Source of the DNA: NCEH01 sp002257205
GTDB taxonomy: Bacteria > Pseudomonadota > Alphaproteobacteria > Rhizobiales > Xanthobacteraceae
Length of the DNA: 58,186 bases
Assembly (NCBI RefSeq): GCF_043195105.1
Contig: NZ_JBAFWO010000017.1
Strand: one strand, 5' to 3'
Positions 41,884-51,687 of the stretch are shown here, piece by piece (within the stretch, counting starts at the first letter, position 1; each line of letters starts with the position of its first letter). The notes beneath the pieces were generated by a model. It made no database searches, was not told the origin of the DNA, and worked only from the letters and a program-made list of their open reading frames with translations. A program made the position numbers and the translations under genes.

Positions 41884-42444
41884 TCAGTCCGGGACCGGAT
41901 ATTCGCCTTCGTTGCAGATGCAGAAGATGAAGGACAGCACCGGCTGCACATTGAGATGGGCGCCGCCGCCGCCGGCCGGGGAAATGGTGCTGAAGTCGAG
42001 CGTGGTGTCGGGATTGGCGGGCGTCTGGAGCGCCGGCCAGTTGGTGCTGGTGGTTCCCGTCGGCAATGTGACGGCGGCGGGATAGCTGGTGCTGCTCGGC
42101 CCCGCAGTCTTGTTGGCGATGTTGCCGGACACGTTCACCCGGTGTGTCAGGTGATTGTGGGCGGGCATCTGCGTCTCATTGAGCGCGATCGCGGGTGCGC
42201 CCGCGCGGGTGCCTCGCTGAAAGGTCTGCGTGGCACCGGCAGATACGCCGGTACAGACGGCGGCGCTGCCGCGCAGATCCGGAAGGCGGAAATCGTTCCT
42301 TCCGTCGCCACCATAGGTATTGCCGAGGATGGTGAATAGCGCCTGGAATTCACGCACCTGCAACAATTGCCCGTCGCAGGACATCCAGTTCTGTGGCACG
42401 TAATTTGTTGAAAAAATGCGGACTTCACCAATATATCCGTCCAT
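41884..42444 (-). CDS. phage tail collar domain protein (microcystin-dependent-protein-like), copy 3
   Basis: A 186-residue protein of the tail-collar/MdpB type. It begins MDGYIGEVRIFSTNYVPQNW, followed by CDGQLLQVREFQALFTILGN, TYGGDGRNDFRLPDLRG and the QMPAHNH segment, and ends GGAHLNVQPVLSFIFCICNEG. It has no signal peptide, as usual for this family. Two paralogues are encoded upstream with gaps of 45 and 37 nt, so the three form one operon with the GNAT. No other phage genes are near, so these are probably bacterial proteins of tail-fibre descent. Confidence 0.9.
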   Translation of the reverse strand: MDGYIGEVRIFSTNYVPQNWMSCDGQLLQVREFQALFTILGNTYGGDGRNDFRLPDLRGSAAVCTGVSAGATQTFQRGTRAGAPAIALNETQMPAHNHLTHRVNVSGNIANKTAGPSSTSYPAAVTLPTGTTSTNWPALQTPANPDTTLDFSTISPAGGGGAHLNVQPVLSFIFCICNEGEYPVPD

Positions 42445-42489
42445 GTCGCCGCTCCCGTTCTTGAATTTTCCACGAACTTCTGAGAGTTA

Positions 42490-43026
42490 TTATCCCGACG
42501 GAAAGATCCCGCGCAAAGCGATGATGTAATTGATGCCGAGCACCGGCATGAGGTTGGAATGCGGCGCGCCGCCGCCGGAGACTGAGATCGCGACGCTGGC
42601 GAAGTCGTCATCGGTGGTGGCGGCGCCCGCGGGCGGGTTGGTATAGGGGACGAAGGGAGATGGGATGGTGGCAAAGGTCAGATCGGGGCCTGGCGCGCGG
42701 CTTGTTCCCGGCCCGGTGCTGGCTTGCAGCGGGTGGTTGTGGGTCGGCATCGTGGCGTTGGTGAGCGCCACGCTCTCGGCGCCCACGGCCTGCCCGAGGG
42801 TATAGGTCGAGAGGTTCGTCCCATGGCCCGTGCCGAGCGGGACGCGGCCGTTCATTTTGGGCAGCATGAAATTGACTCTGCCGTCGCCGCCATAGACCGT
42901 GCCGAGCAGCGTGAAGAGCGCTTCGTTTCCGGAGATCGGAAGCGTCGTTCCATCGCAGAAAACCCAGCCACTGGGCGGCTTCAGGCCGGCGAACATGCGG
43001 ATCTCGCCGATATAATATTCAGCCAT
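42490..43026 (-). CDS. phage tail collar domain protein, copy 2
   Basis: A 178-residue paralogue of its neighbours: YYIGEIRMFAGLKPPSGWVF at the start, CDGTTLPISGNEALFTLLGT, VYGGDGRVNFMLPKMNGRVP, ATMPTHNHPLQAS and the closing PHSNLMPVLGINYIIALRG. The IxxxEALFTLLGxxYGGDGRxxFxLP core is the family signature. The C-terminal repeat is shorter on cysteine than copy 3. Confidence 0.9.
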   Translation of the reverse strand: MAEYYIGEIRMFAGLKPPSGWVFCDGTTLPISGNEALFTLLGTVYGGDGRVNFMLPKMNGRVPLGTGHGTNLSTYTLGQAVGAESVALTNATMPTHNHPLQASTGPGTSRAPGPDLTFATIPSPFVPYTNPPAGAATTDDDFASVAISVSGGGAPHSNLMPVLGINYIIALRGIFPSG

Positions 43027-43063
43027 GCTTCTATCCTTTCCTTGAAGAGCACGTCACGGCGGA

Positions 43064-43609
43064 TCAGGGGCGCGGGGGATAAAGGCCCTGGGTCGCGATG
43101 CAGAGATTGAATGCGAGCGAAGGCTGGATGTTCAGGTGGGCGCCGTTGCCGCCCTCATTGCGAATGGCGTCGGCCTTCACGGCAGTCAGCTGTGTCGCGG
43201 CGCCGTAATAATTGGCCTGCGGCTTGCTCGCGTCGACCTGGGTGACCTGGGCGAACACCGCGTTGTTCGGCGCGTTCACCGTGCCCTGCTGGGTTGAGAC
43301 GCAATAGAGATGGGTATGCGCCGGCAGCTCGGCCTGCGTGAGCGTGACGGTTTCCACCCCCATGGGCGTGTTGAGCGCAACGGTGATGCGGTCAGCCAGG
43401 GGCTGGGTATTGAAATACACGGGCACCCGTCCGCGCAGGTCCGGCAGGGCGAAGTTGGCGCGGCCGTCGCCTCCGAACCGGTTGCCCAGCAGTGTGAACA
43501 GCGCCTGATTTTGCTGCACCTGCATCAGCTGGCCTTCGCATTTCGCCCATCCGTAGGGGATTCGGTCGTAGGGAAAAATGCGGATTTCACCCAGATAAAA
43601 ATCGCTCAT
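43064..43609 (-). CDS. phage tail collar domain protein, copy 1
   Basis: A 181-residue first member of the trio. It reads SDFYLGEIRIFPYDRIPYGW, CEGQLMQVQQNQALFTLLGN, RFGGDGRANFALPDLRGRVP, AELPAHTHLYCVS and GAHLNIQPSLAFNLCIATQG. It starts at ATG 43609 with a GGAGG-like site (GCCTCCGG complement). The promoter for the operon should lie in the 267 nt upstream, which also reads away toward a small exported protein gene on the same strand. No gene is seen in 43610-43876. Confidence 0.9.
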   Translation of the reverse strand: MSDFYLGEIRIFPYDRIPYGWAKCEGQLMQVQQNQALFTLLGNRFGGDGRANFALPDLRGRVPVYFNTQPLADRITVALNTPMGVETVTLTQAELPAHTHLYCVSTQQGTVNAPNNAVFAQVTQVDASKPQANYYGAATQLTAVKADAIRNEGGNGAHLNIQPSLAFNLCIATQGLYPPRP

Positions 43610-43876
43610 TGGCGCCTCCGGCGAAATGTTCTCGTTGCGGTGTTTGCAACTCTAGGCAGCATTTCATGGCAACAGCAACCACTTTTAAGTGTGTGCTTCT
43701 GTTTTGCAACCTGTGTGGCTCGCGCGGTTGCATTCGCCGTGTGCGATTCGTGCGCAAGGCATGTTCCGCCCCGCAATGTCGGCAGAAATGAATGCGCCCG
43801 CGATCGGCGTCGCGGGCGTGGGTTTCGGCATTTCGGGCGGGGGACGAACCCCCCGCCGGGGCGCGGTGTGGAGGGA

Positions 43877-44167
43877 TCAGTTGTTGCCGATGCCGCGGTC
43901 GCCCTGCGAGAGGAACAGCGCGTCCTTCTGCGACAGCGCGTGGGTCTCGGGCTCGGCGAAGATATGGGTCGCGCCATGCGGTGCGGCGGTCACGCCATAG
44001 CCGAGGGCGGTGTCGGTGCCGCGCATCTCGCCGACGCTCGCGGCGGACTGCGCGGCGACCGAGTAATTCTCCTTGATCATGGCGGCTTCATATTCGTCGG
44101 CGCGCGCGGCGCCAGCGAACAGGATGGCGGCACCGAGCGCGAGCAGGGGGAAAGAGAACTTGTTCAT
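43877..44167 (-). CDS. small exported protein, probable sigma-regulon member
   Basis: A 96-residue protein with a signal peptide (FPLLALGAAILFAGAARA, cut before DEY). The mature part is polar with no cysteine and carries YSVAAQSAASVGEMRGTDTA and a Gly/Asn end. No domain is recognised. It is divergent from the ECF sigma gene, and both have a GTAAC-N16-CGGA promoter-like pattern, so it is a likely target of that sigma factor. Confidence 0.7.
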   Translation of the reverse strand: MNKFSFPLLALGAAILFAGAARADEYEAAMIKENYSVAAQSAASVGEMRGTDTALGYGVTAAPHGATHIFAEPETHALSQKDALFLSQGDRGIGNN

Positions 44168-44217
44168 CGAAGTGTCTCCAAGTGTTAGTGGGTTAGTGTT
44201 CGTGGGTTACACTCCCT

Positions 44218-44245
44218 ATTCCGTTGCCCGTGCTCTTTCAGTTAC
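44218..44245 (-). promoter_or_regulatory. candidate ECF promoter of small exported protein
   Basis: On the minus strand GTAACT (44245-44240) and CGGAAT (44223-44218) are exactly 16 nt apart, about 50 nt before the start codon. The same spacing and near-identical hexamers occur in the divergent sigma gene. A further GTAACC lies nearer the start. Confidence 0.55.
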
Positions 44246-44290
44246 AGGTACAGATAAAATCAAATTCAATCTCATGTGAGATGTTTGCCT

Positions 44291-44318
44291 GTAACCTTTT
44301 GCGGAAATTTCACGGATC
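44291..44318 (+). promoter_or_regulatory. candidate autoregulatory ECF promoter of the sigma gene
   Basis: GTAACC (44291-44296) and CGGATC (44313-44318) are separated by 16 nt. GTAACC is the -35 element known for Caulobacter SigF/NrsF-type systems, whose -10 is CGAA; the -10 here deviates by one base. The distance to the sigma start codon is 127 nt. Confidence 0.5.
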
Positions 44319-44444
44319 ACGTGCGCTCGCGGGCCTTTTTGGCGAGGCATGGGCGCTAAACCCGCAGTCGTCTCGCGGGTTCGTGATGGTCATGTCGGTA
44401 ACGAAGCGCGGTGCCGCTGCGAAGTCCTCGTAAATGAGGACAGC

Positions 44445-44999
44445 ATGCAGAGCGCCGATGTGGATCTTGATCACTTGATGATTGCCAGCCAGGCCGGCGA
44501 CGCACAGGCGCATCACGACCTGCTGCGCCAGGCCTCGACGCATCTGCGCGCCTATTTTCGCCGCCAGCTTTCGCGCTATGGCCATGGGTTGGATGCAGCC
44601 GAGGATCTGCTCCAGGACACACTCTTGGTGATCCATACGCGCCGGCAAGCCTATCTGCCCGGATCCCCCGTGCTGGCATGGATCTATGGGATCGCGCGCT
44701 ACAAATTGATTGATTTCCTGCGCGCCCGGCACCGATCATTCTCACATCTGCCCATCGAGGATGCGGAGCATGTGGCGGCACAGGATGGATATGAGGGCAT
44801 TGATACGGCGCGCGAGCTGCGAAAGGCGCTGGCGAGCTTGCCGAACAACTTCCGCCTGCCCATCGAATACGTGAAGCTCGAGGGCCTCAGCATCGCCGAG
44901 GCGGCAGCCCGCACGGGCATGTCCGATGCCGCCATCAAGGTCAGCATTCATCGCGGCATGAAAAAGCTCGCCGCCATCCTTTCGGAGGCACGCCCATGA
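44445..44999 (+). CDS. ECF RNA polymerase sigma factor (SigF/NrsF-associated type)
   Basis: The protein has 184 residues. Region 2 is AEDLLQDTLLVIHTRRQAYL and WIYGIARYKLIDFLRARHR; region 4 is LPNNFRLPIEYVKLEGLSIA-EAAARTGMSDAAIKVSIHRG, ending in a basic helix. It directs RNA polymerase to stress-type promoters. I start at ATG 44445 (GAGGACAGC ahead). It overlaps the membrane anti-sigma gene by four bases, the arrangement of SigF-NrsF pairs that respond to heavy metals or oxidants in alphaproteobacteria. It probably controls itself and the divergent exported protein gene. Confidence 0.92.
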   Translation: MQSADVDLDHLMIASQAGDAQAHHDLLRQASTHLRAYFRRQLSRYGHGLDAAEDLLQDTLLVIHTRRQAYLPGSPVLAWIYGIARYKLIDFLRARHRSFSHLPIEDAEHVAAQDGYEGIDTARELRKALASLPNNFRLPIEYVKLEGLSIAEAAARTGMSDAAIKVSIHRGMKKLAAILSEARP

Positions 45000-45637
45000 A
45001 TACCGACGACCTGATCGACTTTCTCGCCACGCGCGTCGAGCCGGTCGATCCGCATCGGCAGGATCGCCAGGCGCTGGCGGCGCTTCTCATGTCGTTCGCC
45101 GCCGCAACCGCCGCCGTGATCGTCGCCTTGGGCCTGCGCGCGGACCTGATGGAGGCCATGGTCTCCGCCGGCTTCGCCATGAAAATCGGCTTCCTGGTGA
45201 CGCTGGTGGCGATCGCGCTCTGGGGCCTGCGGAAGGGCGCGCGCGCGGGGGCGGCGGATCCGGTGCCGCTCGGCCTGCTCTGCGTGCCGCTGGTGCTGCT
45301 GTGGATGCTCGGCGCGCTGGAGCTGGCGCGGCTTCCGCTCGCCTCCTGGCGCGCCACCGTGCTGTTTTACGAATGGCCGGTGTGCCTGCTGTCCATTCCC
45401 CTGCTTTCGGCCTTGCCATTGGTCGCGCTTACCTTGGTGGTGCGCGAGGGGGCGCCGACGCATCTGCGCTATTGCGGAGCGCTCACAGGCTTGTGCGCGG
45501 GCGGGCTCGGCGCGCTGGCCTATGCCGCCTACTGCCTCAACGACACGCCGGTCTATGTGGGCGTGTGGTACGTGGCTGGCATTGCCGCCGTCACCGCCTT
45601 CGGCTGGCTCATGGGGCCGCGCATGCTGCGCTGGTGA
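44996..45637 (+). CDS. NrsF-type membrane anti-sigma factor (DUF1109)
   Basis: A 213-residue protein with six membrane helices after a short cytoplasmic N-terminus (MNTDDLIDFLATRVEPVDPH), the layout of DUF1109/NrsF proteins that hold their sigma factor at the membrane. Cysteines that could sense metal or oxidation lie in GLLCVPLVLLWML, EWPVCLLSIPLLS and AAYCLNDTPVYV; the second is the position known to be conserved in NrsF. Gene overlap with the sigma factor (ATGA) supports the pairing. Confidence 0.92.
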   Translation: MNTDDLIDFLATRVEPVDPHRQDRQALAALLMSFAAATAAVIVALGLRADLMEAMVSAGFAMKIGFLVTLVAIALWGLRKGARAGAADPVPLGLLCVPLVLLWMLGALELARLPLASWRATVLFYEWPVCLLSIPLLSALPLVALTLVVREGAPTHLRYCGALTGLCAGGLGALAYAAYCLNDTPVYVGVWYVAGIAAVTAFGWLMGPRMLRW

Positions 45638-45733
45638 GGGTGCGCGTTAGCGGCGCGGCGCCTGCGGGCGCTATTGTGCGGCGGGCGCGCGGGGGATAAA
45701 AGCACCCCTCGGCGTTCCGCGGGTTGCCCCTTC

Positions 45734-47749
45734 ATGAATCAGTATAGGGCCGATATCGACGGCATAAGGGCGATCGCGGTTTCCCTTGTCCTTGTGTTTC
45801 ACGCCGGATTTTCGTTTCTGCCGGGCGGATTTATTGGCGTTGACGTGTTTTTCGTCATCTCCGGTTATCTGATCACGGACAATCTGCTCCAGGCGATGCG
45901 CGCCGGGTCGTTTTCGCTGCTGGATTTCTATGATCGGCGGGTTCGGCGCATTCTGCCGGCGCTGCTGGTGGTGATCGCCGCGACGCTGGGCGCGGGCTTT
46001 TTGATCCTCGCGCCGGGCGCCTATGCGGTGCTCGGGCGCAGCGCGGCGTTCGCGGCGCTCGGCATTTCCAATTTCTTCTTCTTCCGCAATACCGGCTATT
46101 TCGACGGCGCGGCCGAGGCGATGCCGCTGCTCCACACCTGGTCGCTGGCGGTGGAAGAGCAATTCTATCTCGCCTGGCCGCTGGTGCTCTATGGCGCCTA
46201 TCGTGGCGCGAGGCGCTGGCCGCGCCTGCTGCCGCTGGTGGTCGCGCTGGTGGTGGGCCTGAGCTTCGCCCTCGCCGCGCAGAAGGTGGCGGAAGGGGCG
46301 AAAAGCGCTTTCTATCTGCCCCTCGGCCGGGCCTGGGAATTGGCGCTGGGCGGCGCCCTGGTGCTGGCGCGCGATCGTCTCGCCCGGCTGCCCGGCTTCG
46401 TGGCGCAGGGGCTGAAGCTCGCCGGCCTCGGCCTCATCATCGCGCCGGCGCTGCTGCTGACCGCCGCCAGCCCGTTTCCGGGGCTCAACGCTTTGGCGCC
46501 GGTGCTGGGCGCGGCGCTGCTGCTGATGCCGACCCGTGGCCCGACCCTCGGCGCGCGGCTGCTCGCTTTGCCGCCGCTACCCTTCATCGGCCGCATCTCC
46601 TATTCGCTCTATCTCTGGCACTGGCCGGTGCTGGTGTTCGCGCGCCAGTACCAGAACGGCGATCCGCTGGGGACGGGGGAGGCGCTCGGCGCGCTCGCGG
46701 CTTCCGTGCTGCTGGCATGGCTCTCCTGGCGGTTCGTCGAACAGCCGTTCCGCGTGCGCCGCTTCGCCGCGCGCAAAGTGGTGCTGGCGGGAAGCGCAGC
46801 CTGCCTGCTGATGGCCGCGCTCTCCTTCGGCATTTATCGCGCCGACGGCATTTCCGGCCGCGTCTCGCCGCAATTGGAGGATCTGGGCTCGCTCGCGCGC
46901 ATGTGGGCTTGGCCGTGCCCGCAGCAGGTCTCGCTGGATGGCGGGCCGAGCGTCTGCGTCGCCGGCGCCGATTGGGCGAGCGCCAAGACGCGCGGCGTGA
47001 TCTGGGGTGACAGCCATGCCGAGCATCTGATGCATCTGCTGGATGTCGCGGGGCGCAAGACCGGCACGGCGGTGGCGCTGCTGCGCATCTGCCCGGCCAT
47101 CTTCTCCGAGGACGGGTTGCGCCGCAAACCGGTGGGCCTGCCGCCGGAATGCGAGCGCACCTATCGCGCCACCCTCGCCATGCTGAAGGCGAACCCGCAG
47201 ATTAATCTGGTGATGCTCGCCTCGAACTGGGGCTTCATGCCGGATTCGGTCTATCGCCGGGAGGGGGACGCGACCAGCCACGAGGCGGGGCTGCGGCTGA
47301 TGCGGGAAACCTTCCTCGATCTCTTGCCGCGCCTCGCCTCGCCGGGCCGCAGGATCATCCTGTTCGCGGACATTCCCCATTGGGCGAGCGACCCGCTGCC
47401 CTGCGTCGCCGCCCACGACGGCTCGCTGCTGCGGGCGCCCTGCCGACGCGAGGTGGACCGCCTCACCCCGGCCGAGTTCGGCCAGGACCAGCGCGACGTG
47501 GATGCGATGTTCCGCTCGCTGCGCGGGGTGCGGGACGATGTGGTGGTGGCGGTGCCGGCGGACAAGATGTGCGACCAGAGTGGGTGCATGGCCCGTTTCG
47601 ACGGGCAGTTCCTGTATTTCGACCGCGATCATTTCCGCCGCAACATTCCCCTGGCGACGCGCGAGCGTTTCGCCGATCTGCTCGGCCTGCCGGCGCTGAT
47701 CGACGTCGGGGGCGGCGGGGCAAAGGCGGCGGCGCAGGCCGGGGAATGA
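45734..47749 (+). CDS. membrane acyltransferase with C-terminal SGNH domain (OafA/YrhL type)
   Basis: A 671-residue protein. The N-terminal acyltransferase-3 domain (about residues 1-340, ten helices) starts YRADIDGIRAIAVSLVLVFH with the catalytic His in VFHAGF, then GGFIGVDVFFVISGYLIT and RRVRRILPA. The C-terminal extracytoplasmic SGNH hydrolase domain has GDSHAEH and the final Asp/His in DRDHFR. Such proteins O-acetylate LPS, exopolysaccharide or peptidoglycan. The start ATG 45734 is chosen from the family N-terminus. It stands alone, so the acceptor polymer is not revealed by neighbours. Confidence 0.93.
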   Translation: MNQYRADIDGIRAIAVSLVLVFHAGFSFLPGGFIGVDVFFVISGYLITDNLLQAMRAGSFSLLDFYDRRVRRILPALLVVIAATLGAGFLILAPGAYAVLGRSAAFAALGISNFFFFRNTGYFDGAAEAMPLLHTWSLAVEEQFYLAWPLVLYGAYRGARRWPRLLPLVVALVVGLSFALAAQKVAEGAKSAFYLPLGRAWELALGGALVLARDRLARLPGFVAQGLKLAGLGLIIAPALLLTAASPFPGLNALAPVLGAALLLMPTRGPTLGARLLALPPLPFIGRISYSLYLWHWPVLVFARQYQNGDPLGTGEALGALAASVLLAWLSWRFVEQPFRVRRFAARKVVLAGSAACLLMAALSFGIYRADGISGRVSPQLEDLGSLARMWAWPCPQQVSLDGGPSVCVAGADWASAKTRGVIWGDSHAEHLMHLLDVAGRKTGTAVALLRICPAIFSEDGLRRKPVGLPPECERTYRATLAMLKANPQINLVMLASNWGFMPDSVYRREGDATSHEAGLRLMRETFLDLLPRLASPGRRIILFADIPHWASDPLPCVAAHDGSLLRAPCRREVDRLTPAEFGQDQRDVDAMFRSLRGVRDDVVVAVPADKMCDQSGCMARFDGQFLYFDRDHFRRNIPLATRERFADLLGLPALIDVGGGGAKAAAQAGE

Positions 47750-47951
47750 GCGGGCGGCGGGAAATTTCCCGCCGCCATGACGGATGCGGGCATCATAGGC
47801 CGCGAATGTCATGCCCCGTTTGTCATGCCGTGTTCATCTATGGTCGCACAGGCTGGTTTCGTCCGTTGCGCGCAATCGCGCGCTCGGCGGGCGGCATGCG
47901 AACCATTCCGCAGCGGGGGCGTTCTCTGGGCGGAGCACGCAGGAGAAGCAG

Positions 47952-48362
47952 ATGAGCATCTTTGGAAAGATCGTTTCCGCCATTTTCGGCCACTCGGCTC
48001 AGGCCGAGACCGTAGCCCCGGCTGACGCGCCGTCGCCCGGCGGCACCTCGGGCGGTGCTACGCCTCCCGTTCCCGGCGCGACGCCCGCCGCCCCGGCCGC
48101 CCCGGCGGTGGACGTGGAAGCTGTCCTCACTGGCCTTGCCGCCAAGAACAGCGAGAAGCTGGACTGGCGCCATTCCATCGTCGACCTGATGAAGCTGCTG
48201 GACCTCGATTCCTCGCTCGCGGCACGCAAGGAACTCGCCCACGAGCTGAATTATTCCGGCGACACGGGCGATTCCGCCACCATGAACATCTGGCTGCACA
48301 AGCAGGTGATGGCGAAGCTGGCCGAGAACGGCGGCAAGGTTCCCGAAGACCTGAAGCGCTGA
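47952..48362 (+). CDS. DUF3597 domain-containing protein
   Basis: A 136-residue protein. It begins SIFGKIVSAIFGH, then a low-complexity Pro/Ala/Gly linker (residues about 20-55), and ends in the compact helical DUF3597 domain (VLTGLAAKNSEKLDWRHSIV, LMKLLDLDSSLAARKELAHE). DUF3597 resembles LysM-partner domains of proteins such as YgaU/BON, but its function is not known. The ribosome site AGGAGAAGCAG is strong. The gene is followed by a 16-bp tandem repeat and a terminator. Confidence 0.9.
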   Translation: MSIFGKIVSAIFGHSAQAETVAPADAPSPGGTSGGATPPVPGATPAAPAAPAVDVEAVLTGLAAKNSEKLDWRHSIVDLMKLLDLDSSLAARKELAHELNYSGDTGDSATMNIWLHKQVMAKLAENGGKVPEDLKR

Positions 48363-48379
48363 GGCTAGGCGACCGAGCC

Positions 48380-48411
48380 CACGCGCAGGACCCCCCACGC
48401 GCAGGACCCCC
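48380..48411 (+). repeat. 16-bp tandem duplication before terminator
   Basis: The unit CACGCGCAGGACCCCC is present twice in direct contact (48380-48395, 48396-48411). The second copy runs into the left arm of the terminator, as if slippage had duplicated its 5' flank. Confidence 0.8.
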
Positions 48412-48438
48412 GCGCCCCACTCTGGGCGCGGGTCTTTT
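48405..48438 (+). terminator. rho-independent terminator of the DUF3597 gene
   Basis: GACCC-GCGCCC pairs with GGGCGCGGGTC (48424-48434; a two-base bulge on the left arm) and TTTT follows. Confidence 0.8.
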
Positions 48439-48559
48439 CGCGGACATGTGCCCGCGCTGGAGGTAAGAGCAGCACATGTATTCATCGCCCGACGGACAAT
48501 CAGGGAAGCAATCCTGACATAAGCCCAAAGTTTTCGTGAGCGCGGCTGCTCTTGCCTTG

Positions 48560-48635
48560 CGCGACGGAAAGGCCTATTGCCCGCGGCGGGACACTCCTCC
48601 CCAACGAGGAGCGCCCATCTGAAAGGATGGCCATC
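48560..48635 (+). ncRNA. serC leader regulatory RNA
   Basis: Immediately upstream of serC two small hairpins occur in the order known for the alphaproteobacterial serC leader: CTCCTC-CCCCAAC-GAGGAG style (48594-48599 with 48606-48611) and CCATC-TGAAAG-GATGG (48615-48619 with 48626-48630). The second one sequesters the AAAGGA ribosome site, exactly the feature described for this motif. It probably regulates serC-serA translation in response to a metabolite or serine status. The 5' limit is approximate. Confidence 0.75.
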
Positions 48636-49811
<1,176 letters not shown>

Positions 49812-49837
49812 GGGTTCGCCCCTAAGCGCAATCGGCT

Positions 49838-49956
49838 CCCTCTCCCGCTTGCGGGGGAGGGTGGGGGAGGGGGCAGACGCCAGCCTCTCCTATTTTCTTA
49901 GCGCTTCCGGCCTTTGGCCAGCCCCCTCCCAACCCTCCCCCGCAAGCGGGAGAGGG
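49838..49956. repeat. inverted pair of GC-rich REP-like elements between serC and serA
   Basis: A roughly 37-bp element built on CCCTCTCCCGCTTGCGGGGG (49838-49874) is followed by a near-exact inverted copy (49921-49956), separated by 46 nt that read GCCTCTCCTATTTTC. Together they can fold into one long hairpin in the serC-serA message. Such CCCTCTCCCGCTTGCGGGAG elements are common dispersed repeats in GC-rich Rhizobiales genomes. Confidence 0.8.
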
Positions 49957-50022
49957 CTTTGACGACCCGGCCTGCCGCATGTGCGCGGCCGCACTCGCAA
50001 ACCCAATTCCGGAGCCCACACC

Positions 50023-51609
50023 ATGGCCCCTCGCGTTCTCATTTCGGACAAGCTGTCCGCCGCCGCCGTGCAGATCTTCAAGGATCGCGGCATCGATGTT
50101 GATTTCCAGCCCGACCTTGGCAAGGACAAAGACAAGCTGGCCGAGATCATCGGCAATTATGATGGCCTCGCCATTCGCTCCGCCACCAAGGTGACGCCGA
50201 AGATCCTGGAAAAGGCGACCCGCCTGAAAGTCATTGGCCGCGCCGGCATCGGCGTCGACAATGTCGACATCCCGGCCGCGACCGCCAAGGGCGTGATCGT
50301 GATGAATACGCCCTTCGGCAATTCCATCACCACCGCCGAGCATGCCATCGCCATGATGTTCGCGCTCGCCCGCGAAATCCCCGCCGCCGATGCCTCCACC
50401 CAGGCCGGCAAGTGGGAGAAGAACCGCTTCATGGGCGTCGAGCTCACGGCCAAGACGCTGGGCATCATCGGCTGCGGCAATATCGGCTCCATCGTCGCCG
50501 AGCGCGGCGTCGGCCTGAAGATGAAGGTCATTGCCTTCGATCCCTTCCTCTCCGCCGAGCGCGCCAAGGACCTCGGCGTCGAGAAGGTGGAACTGGACGA
50601 CCTGCTCGCCCGGGCCGATGTCATCACGCTCCACACGCCGCTGACCGAGAAGACCAAGAACATCCTCTCGGCGGAAAACCTCGCCAAGACCAAGAAAGGC
50701 GTGCGCATCATCAATTGCGCGCGCGGCGGCCTGGTGGACGAAGTGGCGCTGCGCGCCGCCCTCGACAGCAAGCACGTGGCCGGCGCCGCCTTCGACGTGT
50801 TCACAATCGAGCCCGCCGAGACCAACCCGCTGTTCGGCCATCCCAATGTGATCTGCACCCCGCACCTCGGCGCCGCCACGACGGAAGCGCAGGAGAATGT
50901 GGCGCTCCAGGTGGCCGAGCAGATGAGCGATTATCTGCTGTCGGGCGCCATCTCCAATGCGGTGAACTTCCCCTCCATCACCGCCGAGGAGGCCCCCAAG
51001 CTGAAGCCGTTCATCGAGCTTGCCGAAAAGCTCGGCTCGTTCGCGGGCCAGCTCACCGAGACCGACATCAAGACCGTGCGCATCACCTATGAGGGCGCGG
51101 TCGCCGAGCTGAAGGTGAAGGCGCTGACCAGCGCGGCGGTCGCCGGCCTGCTGCGCCCGATGCTGGCCGACATCAATGTGGTCTCCGCCCCGAGCGTCGC
51201 CAAGGAGCGCGGCATCGTGATCGAGGAAACCACCCGCGCCGCCGAGAGCGACTATGACAGCCTGATCACCCTGACCGTCATCACCGACACGTTCGAGCGT
51301 TCGGTGTCCGGCACGGTGTTCGCCGATGGCCGCCCGCGCATCGTCAACATCAAGGGCATCAAGGTGGACGCTGAGTTCGCGCCCTCCATGCTCTATGTCA
51401 CCAATGAGGACAAGCCGGGCTTCATCGGCCGCTTCGCCAGCCTGCTGGGCGATGCGGGCGTAAACATCGCCACCTTCGCCCTCGGCCGCGATCGCCAAGG
51501 CGGGGATGCCATCGCGCTCGTGGAAGTGGACGGCGCGCTGCCCGCCGACGTGATCGCCAAGGTGGAAGCCCTGCCCCAGGTGAAGCACGCCAAGGGCCTC
51601 GCCTTCTGA
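50023..51609 (+). CDS. serA: D-3-phosphoglycerate dehydrogenase
   Basis: A 528-residue type-1 enzyme, the first committed step of serine synthesis. It has the NAD loop LGIIGCGNIGSIVAERG, the signature NCARGGLVDE (active-site Arg), FTIEPAETNPLF (Glu) and CTPHLGAATTEAQ (His), then the allosteric substrate-binding domain and a C-terminal ACT domain (SMLYVTNEDKPGFIGRFASL). The start ATG 50023 begins the family N-terminus (MAPRVLISDKLS). It is downstream of serC, and a strong terminator follows at 51646. Confidence 0.95.
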   Translation: MAPRVLISDKLSAAAVQIFKDRGIDVDFQPDLGKDKDKLAEIIGNYDGLAIRSATKVTPKILEKATRLKVIGRAGIGVDNVDIPAATAKGVIVMNTPFGNSITTAEHAIAMMFALAREIPAADASTQAGKWEKNRFMGVELTAKTLGIIGCGNIGSIVAERGVGLKMKVIAFDPFLSAERAKDLGVEKVELDDLLARADVITLHTPLTEKTKNILSAENLAKTKKGVRIINCARGGLVDEVALRAALDSKHVAGAAFDVFTIEPAETNPLFGHPNVICTPHLGAATTEAQENVALQVAEQMSDYLLSGAISNAVNFPSITAEEAPKLKPFIELAEKLGSFAGQLTETDIKTVRITYEGAVAELKVKALTSAAVAGLLRPMLADINVVSAPSVAKERGIVIEETTRAAESDYDSLITLTVITDTFERSVSGTVFADGRPRIVNIKGIKVDAEFAPSMLYVTNEDKPGFIGRFASLLGDAGVNIATFALGRDRQGGDAIALVEVDGALPADVIAKVEALPQVKHAKGLAF

Positions 51610-51645
51610 GGGCTGTCCAAACGCGCGGACGCTGAAGCATAAGAC

Positions 51646-51674
51646 AGCCGCCGGATCGCATCCGGCGGCTTTTT
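51646..51674 (+). terminator. rho-independent terminator of serA
   Basis: AGCCGCCGGAT pairs perfectly with ATCCGGCGGCT around CGC, followed by TTTT. It also faces the minus-strand EamA gene. Confidence 0.9.
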
Positions 51675-51687
51675 GCTGTTCGGCGAG

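Noticed and set aside
41884..43609. Prophage tail region
   Set aside because: Only tail-collar-like genes are present; no terminase, capsid, integrase, lysis or other phage genes surround them.
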